From a bacterium (GTDB lineage Bacteria > Myxococcota_A > Bradymonadia > UBA7976 > UBA1532): DNA of 64,000 nt. The notes under the pieces were generated by a model. It worked only from the letters and a program-made list of their open reading frames with translations, did not search any database and was not told the DNA's origin. Every line of letters starts with the position of its first letter. Within the stretch, counting starts at the first letter, position 1. This document shows positions 17,851 to 27,326 of the stretch, in pieces. The DNA is taken from the NCBI GenBank assembly GCA_030427205.1, contig JAUHXC010000009.1, positions 62,001 to 126,000 of the forward strand, given 5' to 3'. The position numbers were made by a program, and so were the translations under genes.

Positions 17851-17858
<8 letters not shown>
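16986..17858 (+). CDS. tcdA: tRNA threonylcarbamoyladenosine dehydratase
   Basis: This 290-residue ThiF/E1-like protein has the ATP-binding FGLGGVGS near residues 48-55, [13 protein letters not shown], and DAIDQ, all typical of TcdA (CsdL/YgdL). The enzyme uses ATP to cyclise the threonylcarbamoyl group of t6A37 in ANN-decoding tRNAs. A Cys-rich C-terminal stretch ([13 protein letters not shown]) is longer than in E. coli TcdA. AGGAG lies seven bases before the ATG. Its end overlaps the nadA start by eight bases, so translation is coupled. Confidence 0.92.
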
Positions 17859-18828
<970 letters not shown>

Positions 18829-19091
18829 GCCGGCTCACCCCCGGTCACCGCCCGATCCCCTACGCGCCATCGACGCCTGCAGCGCCTGCATATGGGCCTG
18901 CATCTGCTTCAACGCGGCGTCGACCTGCGCCAGATGGGCGTCCCGGCCTGTCGAGTCACCGCCATCAGCGGCTGCGCGGAGAGGGGATGCCCGGCCATCG
19001 GTCGGCGTGGACCCGCGTTGAGCCGATCCGCGGGGCCGGGCTACCCTCCGGGCGCGCGGTATCGCCGCCAATGCATGTGATCGGAGGGATG

Positions 19092-20576
19092 ATGCGACGA
19101 TTCGGGGTGCTCGTGGGCTGCCTGGCCCTGTTGTCATGGGGCTGCGACGACGGCGACGGCGGAGGGGACGAGCCGGCCGACGCCACGGTCAGCGTCGATG
19201 GCGGCGAAGGCGAAGGTGAAGGCGAGGGCGAAGGCGAGGGCGAGGGCGAGGGCGAAGGAGAGGGCGAAGGCGAAGGAGAGGGCGAAGGCGAGAATGCCGC
19301 GTGCGAGGCCGCCTGCGGTCGCTTCGTCGAATGCGCCGCCGATGTCTGTGAGGGCGACAGCCTGGAGGCCGACTGCCTGACCGCGTGCGGCATGAATCGC
19401 TCGTTTGCGTCGGTGCTCGACGGCATCGCCAGCTGCGCCGACGTGATCGGCTTCGTCGTGCAGCAGTCCGCGGCCGTCGCCGCCGTCTGTGACGACGAGC
19501 CGCCGCCGGTGATGCGCGAGCCGCTGTGCGAGGACTATGGCGCCCGGGCCGGCGAGTGCTTCGCCGAGCGCTGCCCGCCGGCGGGCGAGCTGGGCGTCGG
19601 CGCCGGGCAGGCCTTCCGCGACTTCTGCGACTCGCAGGTGGCCGCGGGCGCGATTCAGCCCGGACAGCTCGCCGGCATCGGCGAGGCCGAGTGCGACAAC
19701 CCGATCATCGCGCCCATCGTCGACTTCGTGCTCGCCGACAACGGGCAGCCCGAGTCGGGCGCCTTCGAACAGTTCTGCGCCGAAGGCGCGCAGTGGCCGG
19801 CCGAGGTCTGCGAGGCGTCGTGCGCCTTCCTCGAGATGTGCATCCCCGAAGGCACGCCGGAGAACATGGGCGGCGCCTTCCGCGACGAGGCCACCTGCCG
19901 CTTGATCTGCGGCATCGGCATCCCCGAGATCGCCGCCGAGTCGTGGGTCTGCCTGGCCGACGCCGAGCAGTGCGGGGCGCTGGGCCCGTGCATCCAGGAT
20001 CCGCCGCCGGTGGGGCCTGACGTCGACTGCGGGCCCTTCGCCGCCCGCGCGACCGAGTGCCTGACCGCCGCCTGCGCCCCCCTGGCCGACAGCGGCCTGG
20101 ACATGGTGCCCGTCATCGACCTGCTCTGCCGCGACGCGGTGGCCGAGGGCGAGGTGCCCGCCGAGGTGATCGAGGCGGTCGGCCCGGAGACGCCCTGCGA
20201 GGACGAGGCGCTCGGCGGGGCGATCGGCTTCTTCAGCATGGAGGACCCCGAAGACCCCGAGGCCGGGACCCTGGCCGGGCTGTGCGCCGGCGGCGATACC
20301 CTGCGCGACGCGGCGCTCTGCGACGCGGCGTGTGATGCGATGGTGCCGTGCATCGTGCCCGAGCTGGGGCCCGACGCGCAGGTCTTCGGCGACCCCGCGA
20401 TGTGCCGCTACCTGTGTCGCACCGACGGCGACATCCCCGACGTGGGCCTGCAGTGCGCCGCCGAGGCCGCCGACTGCCCGGCGGTCTACGCCTGCTTCGA
20501 CGACGGCGAAGAGGTGCCGGACGACCCCGGTGAGCCGGGCGATCCCGGTGAGCCCGACGAGCCGCCGCCGGAGTAA
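19092..20576 (+). CDS. Cys-rich lipoprotein with a Gly-Glu repeat stalk
   Basis: The signal peptide (MRRFGVLVGCLALLSWGC) ends in a lipobox. An acidic linker of fifteen Gly-Glu dipeptides follows. The remainder holds about six repeats of a Cys module (for example CEAACGRFVECAADVC, VCEASCAFLEMC, CGPFAARATECLTAAC, LCDAACDAMVPC), each with paired cysteines likely in disulfides. The protein ends in a Pro/Asp/Glu tail. It is probably a surface-displayed lipoprotein of unknown function. GGAGGG precedes ATGs at 19089 and 19092; spacing favours 19092. The 263-base gap upstream holds no convincing gene. Confidence 0.8.
   Translation: MRRFGVLVGCLALLSWGCDDGDGGGDEPADATVSVDGGEGEGEGEGEGEGEGEGEGEGEGEGEGEGENAACEAACGRFVECAADVCEGDSLEADCLTACGMNRSFASVLDGIASCADVIGFVVQQSAAVAAVCDDEPPPVMREPLCEDYGARAGECFAERCPPAGELGVGAGQAFRDFCDSQVAAGAIQPGQLAGIGEAECDNPIIAPIVDFVLADNGQPESGAFEQFCAEGAQWPAEVCEASCAFLEMCIPEGTPENMGGAFRDEATCRLICGIGIPEIAAESWVCLADAEQCGALGPCIQDPPPVGPDVDCGPFAARATECLTAACAPLADSGLDMVPVIDLLCRDAVAEGEVPAEVIEAVGPETPCEDEALGGAIGFFSMEDPEDPEAGTLAGLCAGGDTLRDAALCDAACDAMVPCIVPELGPDAQVFGDPAMCRYLCRTDGDIPDVGLQCAAEAADCPAVYACFDDGEEVPDDPGEPGDPGEPDEPPPE
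19203..19292 (+). repeat. Coding hexanucleotide repeat (Gly-Glu)15
   Basis: Ninety bases of alternating GGC/GGA and GAA/GAG codons encode fifteen Gly-Glu dipeptides. The synonymous codons vary, so slippage is damped. Such stalks separate a lipid anchor from the domain it carries. Confidence 0.9.
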
Positions 20577-20661
20577 TGGCGCCCCGGGCCGTCCGGCGGG
20601 CATGCTCGTCGACGGGGCCCGGGCGATCAGGCACAATGCCTCGTCTTCAGCCGAGGCTCCG

Positions 20662-21330
20662 ATGTCCGAAATCCCCAGCCGGGTCGTCGCCGTCGCCACC
20701 GTCAAGGGCGGCAGCGGCAAGACGACCATCGCCATGTGCATCGCCGCCCACTGGCTCTACAGCGGGCTCTCGACCGCGGTGATCGACACCGATCCGCAGC
20801 GCTCCGCCCGCCGCTGGGCCTTCGCCGGCTCCGAGCTGGAGATCATGCGCATCGACGTCTGCGACGCCCATGACGGCGCGGCGGTCATGGCGCGGGTCGA
20901 GGAGCTCGAGCGCGCGGGCTTCGAGCGCATCGTGATCGACACCCCGGGCTTTCGCTCGCCGGCGCTGTTCGGCGCCCTCGACCGGGCCGATCTGGCGCTG
21001 GTGCCGGTGCGCCCGTCGCCGGTTGACTTCGAGGTCGCGGCGGACACCGTCGATCTGCTGGGGGCGGTTCAGCTCGATCGGATCGGCGACAGGCCGCTGC
21101 ACGTGCGCATGGTGCTGAGTCAGGTGAGCCCGCGAACGGTCATCGCCCGTCACATGCGCCAGGAGCTGAAGTCTGCGGGCTACCCGTTGATGGACGCCGA
21201 GCTGAGCATCCGGGTGGCCTACGCCGAGGCGCCGTTCAGCGGATCGGTGCCGGGGCTGATCGATCCCAAGGGCGTCGCCGCCCGCGAGGTGGACGCGCTG
21301 GTGGCCGAGATCGACAAGGTGTGGGCCTGA
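20662..21330 (+). CDS. ParA-like (MinD/Soj) ATPase
   Basis: The 222-residue protein has a deviant Walker A (KGGSGKTT, from residue 15), DTDPQRSARRW, and IDTPG as Walker B. Such ATPases position plasmids, chromosomes or protein clusters by ATP-driven dimerisation. There is no parB or centromere-like repeat near. The start at 20662 has GAGG six bases upstream, and a -10-like CACAAT is at 20632-20637. It is 10 bases upstream of a DUF697-type gene. The pair suggests an orphan ParA that places a membrane complex rather than DNA. Confidence 0.88.
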   Translation: MSEIPSRVVAVATVKGGSGKTTIAMCIAAHWLYSGLSTAVIDTDPQRSARRWAFAGSELEIMRIDVCDAHDGAAVMARVEELERAGFERIVIDTPGFRSPALFGALDRADLALVPVRPSPVDFEVAADTVDLLGAVQLDRIGDRPLHVRMVLSQVSPRTVIARHMRQELKSAGYPLMDAELSIRVAYAEAPFSGSVPGLIDPKGVAAREVDALVAEIDKVWA

Positions 21331-21340
21331 GGAGAGGACG

Positions 21341-22246
21341 ATGGGGAAGAAGCTGCCCGGATTGAAGCGCCACGCGGCCGCCGGTGCTGGCGCGCCGGAG
21401 GCCGCCACCGCCGCGCCGGTCACGCCCGCGGTCGAGCCCGCCGCTGACGCCGACGCGGAGAAGGCGGCCGCAGCCGCCCGGCGATCCGCTGCCGCGAAGA
21501 GAGCCGCCGCGACCCGGAAGAAGAAGGCCGCGGAGAAGGCCGCTGCGGAGAAGAAGGCCGCTGCGGAGAAGAAGGCCGCTGCGGAGAAGAAGGCCGCTGC
21601 GGAGAAGAAGGCCGCTGCGGAGAAGGCCGCCGCGGAGAAGGCCGCCGCGGAGAAGGCCGCCGCGGAGAAGGCCGCCGCCGCAAACGAAGCACCACCCCCC
21701 GAACCGGTGCCCGAAGATGCCCCCCAGGCGTCGCCAGAGGCCCCGCCCACGCCCGAAGTCGCTCCCGCGCAGGCCCCGGCTGCCACGGTGTCCGACTCGA
21801 CCGCAGCGCGCCGTCCAGACGCCGTGGCGTCGATCTCTTCGGCGGCCGATTCGACGCGACGCTCGGAGGCCGAGCGCGTGATCCGAAGCCACGGCCGGCT
21901 GGCCATCGCCGGCGGCGCGGTGCCCGTGCCGGCGCTGGATGTGGCGGCGGTGGCGGCGATCCAGGTGCGGATGCTGCGCCGTCTGGCGCTGCTCTACGAG
22001 GCCGATCTCTCCGCCGAGCGGGCGCGGGCCATCGTCATGACCCTCATGGGCAGCGTGACCCCACACATGGTCGGCGGCGCGACGCGCTGGCTGATCGGGG
22101 GGGGGTTGCCGGTCATCGGCGTGATCGGCGCGGCCGCGGGCGGCGCGGCCACGGCCCGGGCGACGACCCGGGTGATGGGCGAGATGTTCGTCGACCACTT
22201 CGAGCAGGGCCTGCCGCTCTCGACGCTCGAAGCGCGGGCGGCCTGA
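21341..22246 (+). CDS. DUF697-type membrane protein with a Lys/Ala/Glu helical repeat
   Basis: The 301-residue protein has a repetitive segment (units of KKAAAEK/KAAAEK, about residues 55-118). This is predicted to form a long charged single helix or coiled coil. A Pro-rich linker comes next, and the C-terminal domain contains GGAVPVPALDVAAVAAIQ and hydrophobic Gly-rich helices as in DUF697/YcjF proteins. Function is unknown; the family is often linked to GTPases of the inner membrane. GAGGA precedes the ATG. The neighbouring ParA-like ATPase is probably its partner. Confidence 0.75.
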   Translation: MGKKLPGLKRHAAAGAGAPEAATAAPVTPAVEPAADADAEKAAAAARRSAAAKRAAATRKKKAAEKAAAEKKAAAEKKAAAEKKAAAEKKAAAEKAAAEKAAAEKAAAEKAAAANEAPPPEPVPEDAPQASPEAPPTPEVAPAQAPAATVSDSTAARRPDAVASISSAADSTRRSEAERVIRSHGRLAIAGGAVPVPALDVAAVAAIQVRMLRRLALLYEADLSAERARAIVMTLMGSVTPHMVGGATRWLIGGGLPVIGVIGAAAGGAATARATTRVMGEMFVDHFEQGLPLSTLEARAA

Positions 22247-22285
22247 ACGTCGAGCCGAGGCCGCGGGTCGGGCCGGGCGGGCCGC

Positions 22286-22849
22286 CTACTTCGCGGCCTT
22301 GGCCTCGGCCGCGTCGTCTTCGGGCGGCTCGACGGCGCCCGGCTCGGCGGTGGTGGCCGTCTCGGTGCGGCGGATGTACGCCTTGCCCGCCTCGATCTGC
22401 TCGTGGAAGTAGTCGCGGAAGTTCTCCGGATCGAAGTCGAAGAGGTTGCCGCCCGAGCCGAAGTGGGCGGTGAAGACCCGACCCACCGCGTAGGTCAGCC
22501 CGCCGGCGACCACCGGGCCGCTGACGACCGCGAGCGGGGTGCCCACGAAGGGCACGATGCTCACCAGCGAGACGAGGCCGATGGTCGCGCCCGGCGCGGC
22601 GGCGCCCGCCAGCAGCGAGGTCACCGCCGACTTGCCGAGGTCGGCGCGGAACTCGACGCCGTAGTACTGCGACAGGCTGTGCAGCATCTTGAGCGAGAAG
22701 CCGGTGGTCGTGGCGAACTCGAGCAGCGGGATGGGCACCAGCCCCAGGCCGGCGGACCACAGCGTCCATTTGCGGACGATGCGGTGGGCGCCTTCGGTGG
22801 AGGGCAGGGGGATCCGGTTGTCGACGGGGCGGGCCTCGGCGGTGGGCAT
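22286..22849 (-). CDS. Second DUF697-type membrane protein
   Basis: The 187-residue protein contains GLGLVPIPLLEFATTTGFSL and later Gly/Val-rich membrane helices, the same fold as the C-terminal half of the convergent neighbour. It lacks the helical repeat and instead has an acidic C-terminus. GAGGAG precedes the start, and a good promoter is at 22905-22933. It converges on the ParA/DUF697 pair with a 39-base gap. Confidence 0.75.
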   Translation of the reverse strand: MPTAEARPVDNRIPLPSTEGAHRIVRKWTLWSAGLGLVPIPLLEFATTTGFSLKMLHSLSQYYGVEFRADLGKSAVTSLLAGAAAPGATIGLVSLVSIVPFVGTPLAVVSGPVVAGGLTYAVGRVFTAHFGSGGNLFDFDPENFRDYFHEQIEAGKAYIRRTETATTAEPGAVEPPEDDAAEAKAAK

Positions 22850-22904
22850 GCGGTGCTCCTCGTAGGGTGGTGCCAGAGCGGCTCGGGAAGACCGGGCCGT
22901 CGAG

Positions 22905-22933
22905 ATGCTAGCTCAAGCTCGCCGCTGTGCCAA
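22905..22933 (-). promoter_or_regulatory. Promoter of the DUF697 gene at 22849
   Basis: On the reverse strand TTGGCA (22928-22933), a 17-bp spacer and TAGCAT (22905-22910) match the sigma-70 pattern. The -35 lies inside a 16-bp tandem duplication, so a second TTGGCA exists at 22944-22949. Confidence 0.55.
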
Positions 22934-22956
22934 CCGGGTGCTGTGCCAACCGGGTG
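22925..22956. repeat. Tandem 16-bp duplication
   Basis: CTGTGCCAACCGGGTG occurs twice in direct succession, just after the stop codon of the VWA lipoprotein gene and across the -35 of the DUF697 gene. Confidence 0.85.
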
Positions 22957-22959
22957 CTG

Positions 22960-24300
22960 TCAGCGCTCGCAGATGTCGGCGTCGCGCAGCAGACCGGCGA
23001 TGAGGTCGTGCAGCTCGGTCTCGAAGGCTTCGGTCACCTCCTGCCGCAGCGCCGGCCCGCGGCCGTTGCAGATCCGCAGGCGGTTGAGCTGGCCGTCCAT
23101 CCGCCCGCCGACGTCGACGATGTCGAGCAACACACCCGATCCCCGCAGCTGGCCGCCGAGGCTCTCGTAGGTGCCGTCGTTCCACTGGATGCGGTCGCGC
23201 TGGCCGTTGGGGCCGCAGGTATCGCCGCTGGCGGTCAGGATGAGCATATGCGCCGGGTCGCCGCCCGCCGGCCAGACCCGATCCCGGTTCTGCTGCAGCC
23301 AGGTCACCAGGTCGGTGATCTGGGACTCACCGCTGCCCTCCAGGGTGGTCAGCCAGTCGCGGGCGGTCTCGGGGCTCGCGGCGAAGCCCACCTGGGGCGG
23401 CTCGACGCCGTTGCCACAGCCCCGGGTCGCCCGCGCGGTGACGAAGCCGAGCGCGAACCGCCCCTCGTCGACGACATCGGCCAGGATCTCGCGGACGGTA
23501 TCGAGATACGGCGCCATCGCCGTCGAGTCGTCGACGACCACCAGCACGCGGGTCCGGCACGGCGGGCGGCAGCGACCGTCGAGGCAGCGGGCGCCCGGCT
23601 CGCACTCGGTCGGCTCGGCCTCGAGGCCCATGCCGTCCGCCCGGCAGCGGCGCACGGTGGTATCGCCGACGCACTGGCCTTCGCCGGGCACGCAGACGAG
23701 GCACTCGCCCTGGAAGCACAGCCCGGTCTCGCAGACCTCCTGCGGCCGCCATGCGCGGCCGTCGTTCTCACAGACCCGGCGGGTCTGCTCGCCGGTGCAC
23801 TCGCCCGCGTTGGGCGCGCAGACCCGGCAGCCGCCGCTGGTGCACTGCTCTGTCAGGCTGCATGCGTCCGACAGCAGCCACGAGCGCCCGTCGTCGGCGC
23901 AGGCCTGCTGGGCCCAGCGACCGTCGCAGCGGATCTTGCCCGGCTCACAGGCCACCGGCAGGCAGCGGTCGGGGCCGTCGACGCAGGCCTCCTGACGCTC
24001 GCAGGGCACATCGGCCCAGGCGCCATCCCGCAGGCAGACCTGCGCCACGGCTTCGTCGAGGCAGCGGGTGGCGCCCGCCTGGCAGGCCTCGTCCTCGTCT
24101 GCCGTCGGGATGGCGGGCATCTCGGGCTCGGCCTCGTCGTCGGGCAGCGCGGAGGGCAGCGGCGCGTCAGCGGGGTCTTCGGCCAGGGTGCCCTGGGGCT
24201 CGACGGTCGGCGCGGGCGCGTCGGGCGCGCTGCAGCCGAACACGCCCAGCGCGATCAGCGCCAGCAGCGGCGCGGTGGGCGAGGGAATGCGATGGATCAT
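22960..24300 (-). CDS. Cys-rich lipoprotein with a C-terminal VWA-like domain
   Basis: The 446-residue lipoprotein has a lipobox (GVFGC) and an acidic Pro linker. Five or six short Cys modules (for example CLDEAVAQVCLRDGAW, CENDGRAW, CRADGMG) follow. These resemble the small Cys repeats seen before VWA domains in myxobacterial lipoproteins. The VWA-like domain starts at VLVVVDDSTAM. Its MIDAS is degenerate (DDSTA in place of DxSxS), so metal-dependent adhesion may be lost. The neighbour upstream has the same layout with an intact MIDAS. Function unknown; surface location is likely. Confidence 0.78.
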   Translation of the reverse strand: MIHRIPSPTAPLLALIALGVFGCSAPDAPAPTVEPQGTLAEDPADAPLPSALPDDEAEPEMPAIPTADEDEACQAGATRCLDEAVAQVCLRDGAWADVPCERQEACVDGPDRCLPVACEPGKIRCDGRWAQQACADDGRSWLLSDACSLTEQCTSGGCRVCAPNAGECTGEQTRRVCENDGRAWRPQEVCETGLCFQGECLVCVPGEGQCVGDTTVRRCRADGMGLEAEPTECEPGARCLDGRCRPPCRTRVLVVVDDSTAMAPYLDTVREILADVVDEGRFALGFVTARATRGCGNGVEPPQVGFAASPETARDWLTTLEGSGESQITDLVTWLQQNRDRVWPAGGDPAHMLILTASGDTCGPNGQRDRIQWNDGTYESLGGQLRGSGVLLDIVDVGGRMDGQLNRLRICNGRGPALRQEVTEAFETELHDLIAGLLRDADICER

Positions 24301-24343
24301 GGCTCTCTCTCCTGGTGCGGGTGGCGGATCGCGCGGCGGTCGC

Positions 24344-25594
24344 CTACGGGCAGGCCTTGATGTCGTCGACGAGGCGGGCGAAGACCTCGCGCAGGGCGAA
24401 CTCGTCGCCGGCGGGGATGTGGGTGTCGAAGGGGCCGCCGCCGGCGGCGGCCAGGGCGTCGATGGTCTGCGGGTCGTCCCTGAAGTCGTAGCCGATGACG
24501 TGGGTCTGTACGCCCGCGGCGAGCAGGTCGGTGGCGCTGGCCTCGAGCTCGGCGAGCGTGCAGCCCGGGCCGCCGCCGACGCAGCCGCACGAGTCGGCGC
24601 CGTCGGTGAGCACGACGACGTGCCCCGGCACGCCGGGTCCGAAGATGTCGATCCGCCGGTCGGCCAGCTGGCCCATGGCGCGCACCAGCGGGGTATCGCC
24701 GCGGGGCGAGGTGCTCGCCAGCCAGCCCTCGACGCCTTCGCGGCCGCGCACGCCGATGGGCACCTGCGGCCACATGCCGCCGAGTCCGCAGCCGGCGAGG
24801 TTCGAGGGGAAGGCGGCCAGGCCGAACCAGGTGTCGGGGTGGTCGGCGAGCACCGCGTTGATGCTCTCGCCGACGCCGCGCCAGCCCGCGCCCATGCTGC
24901 CCGAGCGGTCGACGAGCAGCAGCACCCGGGTGATGCAGGCGTCGCGCACGCAGTCGCCGCCGGTGCAGGCGGTCGCGTTGGGGCAGAACTGGCGCGGGCC
25001 CCAGACGCCGTCGGCGCCGCAGGCCCGGGCGGTCGTATCGTCGACGCAGACGGCGTCGCCCGCCGCGCACGTGCCGCAGTCGATGGCGTCGTCGCAGAGC
25101 ACCCCCACGGGACAGTCGTAGACCGTCCACCCGTCGCCGTCGGCGTCGCAGCGGCGCACGGTATCGGGCGAGGCGCATTCGAAGTCGCCGGGGGCGCACA
25201 GGGGGACTCGGCAGCGGCCGGCGTTGCAGACCTGGCCCGGGTCGCAGTCGCGGGTGCCCCAGGTGCGGTCGCGCAGGCAGGTGGCGAAGGTGTCGCTGTC
25301 TTCGCAGCGGATGCTTCCGACCACGCAGGGCGCCTCGCCGGCGTCCGCGCCGGGCTCGGGCTCGGGGTCGGGGTCGAGGGCCGAGGGCAGGGCGCGGTCG
25401 GGCACCCCGAGCGCGGCGTCGCGGCTGGCGTCGAGGGCAGGGCCTTCGGGCATCACGTCGCCACCGTCCACGCAGCCGACGGTCAGGCTGCCGACGATCA
25501 GGCCGGCGGCCAGGAGCGCGGCGGGCGCAACGCTGCGCCGGCAGTCGGCGAGCGGCGGGCGCGGGGATCGTCGCGGTGATCGTCGAGCGGGCAT
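24344..25594 (-). CDS. Cys-rich VWA-domain lipoprotein
   Basis: The 416-residue protein has a long basic N-terminus, a hydrophobic signal and lipobox (TVGC). Cys modules such as CLRDRTWGTRDC come before a VWA domain at LLLVDRSGSMGAG with an intact MIDAS (DRSGS) and a later TDGADSC. It is a paralogue of the downstream gene, 43 bases away on the same strand, and the two are probably co-transcribed. Such proteins bind partners in a cation-dependent way on the cell surface. The basic N-terminal 20 residues may be untranslated if a later start is used. Confidence 0.8.
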   Translation of the reverse strand: MPARRSPRRSPRPPLADCRRSVAPAALLAAGLIVGSLTVGCVDGGDVMPEGPALDASRDAALGVPDRALPSALDPDPEPEPGADAGEAPCVVGSIRCEDSDTFATCLRDRTWGTRDCDPGQVCNAGRCRVPLCAPGDFECASPDTVRRCDADGDGWTVYDCPVGVLCDDAIDCGTCAAGDAVCVDDTTARACGADGVWGPRQFCPNATACTGGDCVRDACITRVLLLVDRSGSMGAGWRGVGESINAVLADHPDTWFGLAAFPSNLAGCGLGGMWPQVPIGVRGREGVEGWLASTSPRGDTPLVRAMGQLADRRIDIFGPGVPGHVVVLTDGADSCGCVGGGPGCTLAELEASATDLLAAGVQTHVIGYDFRDDPQTIDALAAAGGGPFDTHIPAGDEFALREVFARLVDDIKACP

Positions 25595-25716
25595 CGTCGG
25601 CTCCGAGCTGCGGCGGGTGGTCGCCTCCGCTGCTGTGCAGGAAGCGGGCCGAGCGTCTGGTTCGGCTTCGACGACCGCGGCTGGGCGTCGGGGCCCGCGT
25701 CGGCCCCGGGCGGTGC

Positions 25717-25756
25717 ACTGTCGGCGACTGTCGGCGACTGTCGGCGACTGTCGACG
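25717..25756. repeat. Tandem decamer ACTGTCGGCG, four copies
   Basis: Three exact copies and one variant (ACTGTCGACG) lie in the 297-base gap between divergent genes. The rest of the gap shows only a ribosome site (AGGAG near 25879) before the secreted protein at 25892. Confidence 0.85.
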
Positions 25757-25891
25757 GGATTCGGCCGAAACGGGGAATGTCCGCGCCGGCTCTACGTTCT
25801 GTCGCCCGCGTCATCGCCCCCGCCGCCCGTGACGGGCTTGTGCGGGGGTCCGATGGCCGACACCATTGCTCGACGATCAGGAGTCGACCCC

Positions 25892-26596
25892 ATGTTCGAG
25901 ACCGCCGCCCGCTGTATCCGCCGCTCTTCGCTCGCCCTGTCGGCGATGGCCGCTCTGCTGTCGATGCCCTCGGCCGCCAGGGCCGAGCAGGGCCTCGCCC
26001 CCAGCGCGCCGCCGTCAGCGCCGACTCCCGCGCAGAAGCCCGCGACGCCGCCGCCGCCGGCCACGCCTGCGCCCGCCAACCGGGCGCCGACGACCACCAA
26101 GACCATCTCGACCGAAGGCGGTGACGCCAACGGCGTGGTGGTGCTCTGGCCGCGGGTCATCCCGTCGGCGACGGCGGACAAGATGGATCCGGTGGCGGTC
26201 TCGGCCCAGGCGCGGATGTCGGGGCTGGTGGCGCAGACGCTGCCCGGCCGGCCGATCACCCTGCGGCCCAAGCCCGAGCGGGTCTGCCCCCAGGGCGGCT
26301 GCGCCGGGCTTTCGATCGGTCTGGTGCTGGCCCACGTCGAGAACGGCTGCGCGGCGGCGGCGCTCATCGGCGGACCGGGGCGGACGGCCCGGCGTATCAT
26401 CCCGTGGGCCGGGCGCATCGAGCTCAAGGCGATGCAGGTGGAGTTCCGCGGTCAGCCCGAGTCGCTGCTCTCGCTCAAGGAGCTGGTGCCGTGCGACGAC
26501 CTCGTCCGGGTGATGGGGGAGCGCGACGCGGCGGTGGCCGAGGCCTTGAAGTTCGCGGCGCGGGTGCACGCGTCGACGGCGCCGAAGGCCCCTTGA
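25892..26596 (+). CDS. Secreted protein of unknown function
   Basis: The 234-residue protein has a signal peptide ending at ARA and a Pro/Ala-rich linker. A compact domain follows with four cysteines (VCPQGGC, ENGCAAA, LVPCDD) and TLPGRPITLRP. I do not recognise the family. The start ATG has AGGAG nine bases upstream. A convergent retropepsin-like gene begins its 3' end only six bases away. Confidence 0.65.
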   Translation: MFETAARCIRRSSLALSAMAALLSMPSAARAEQGLAPSAPPSAPTPAQKPATPPPPATPAPANRAPTTTKTISTEGGDANGVVVLWPRVIPSATADKMDPVAVSAQARMSGLVAQTLPGRPITLRPKPERVCPQGGCAGLSIGLVLAHVENGCAAAALIGGPGRTARRIIPWAGRIELKAMQVEFRGQPESLLSLKELVPCDDLVRVMGERDAAVAEALKFAARVHASTAPKAP

Positions 26597-26602
26597 GCGG
26601 GC

Positions 26603-27121
26603 TCAGCCGAAGCGGGTCCGGTGCACGGCGAAGCTGATCGCTTCGGGGGCATGGGCCCGCGCCTGCGGTCGGCGCCGGGGCTGCGCGGCGGGAAACGTCA
26701 GCCTCAGCTCGCCGCGGGGGCCGTCGATGACGAGCCGCCCGAGGCGGATGATGTCCATGCCGACCAGCATCAGGGCATGATCGTCGGCCACGTCGGCGGC
26801 CAGCGCGTCCACCGCGAACGTATGACCGTCGATGGTCACCTCGGCCCGGCGGATGGCCGTGAGCCGATCGCGGCCGCGCGGGCCACGTCCCGGGGCGCTC
26901 ACCCCGCGCAGGGCCACCGTCTCGCTGCGCGGCAGATCGAGCACATCGCAGACATCGGCCCGGATGACCGAGCGCTCGGCGCCGGTGTCGATGATGGCCC
27001 GGCCGCGTCGGGTCGCGGCGAAGGGCAGGGCGAGCTGGGGCTCGGCGAGCGCGCGCCAACCCATGGGCGCGGTGATGGTCACGTTCACCGCAGGGCAGGT
27101 GAACGGCAGCCGATCGATCAT
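26603..27121 (-). CDS. Retropepsin-like aspartyl protease-fold protein
   Basis: The 172-residue protein contains AIIDTGAERSVI near residue 42, the Asp-Thr-Gly motif of clan AA aspartic peptidases, then LVGMDIIRLGRLVID as the flap/dimer strand found in bacterial retropepsin-like proteins. There is no signal peptide. These act as homodimers. GGGGGG lies just before the ATG. The basic C-terminus (PRRRPQARAH) is unusual. Whether it is active is not known. Confidence 0.6.
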   Translation of the reverse strand: MIDRLPFTCPAVNVTITAPMGWRALAEPQLALPFAATRRGRAIIDTGAERSVIRADVCDVLDLPRSETVALRGVSAPGRGPRGRDRLTAIRRAEVTIDGHTFAVDALAADVADDHALMLVGMDIIRLGRLVIDGPRGELRLTFPAAQPRRRPQARAHAPEAISFAVHRTRFG

Positions 27122-27290
27122 GTACCCCCCGAGGGTCAGCTATCAGACCGATAACCCGATCGGCGATCGCTGTCAAAACCCTGGCCTGCAAGGGCCTGTC
27201 GGCGAATGGCGCGCGGTCGGGTCAGCCATGGCATCGACGGCACGCGGGTCGGCTTCGATTTCTTCCCCCGGCGGATGGCGGGACTGCCCG

Positions 27291-27319
27291 TTGTGCGTCG
27301 GCGGCCGGCGGCGCAGAAT
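27291..27319 (+). promoter_or_regulatory. murB promoter, possibly leaderless
   Basis: TTGTGC (27291-27296), a 17-bp spacer and CAGAAT (27314-27319) precede the ATG at 27327 by seven bases. Transcription would start at or next to the start codon. The rest of the 205-base gap to the divergent gene shows only a short CGATCGGCGATCG-type repeat. Confidence 0.5.
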
Positions 27320-27326
27320 GCCGCCC

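Noticed and set aside
18835..18955. Short coiled-coil-like reverse frame (AALKQMQAHMQALQASM)
   Set aside because: No in-frame start near it; the only one is inside the next gene's signal region, and the upstream part is not protein-like.
19203..19292. CRISPR-like array
   Set aside because: It is an in-frame Gly-Glu coding repeat with no spacers.
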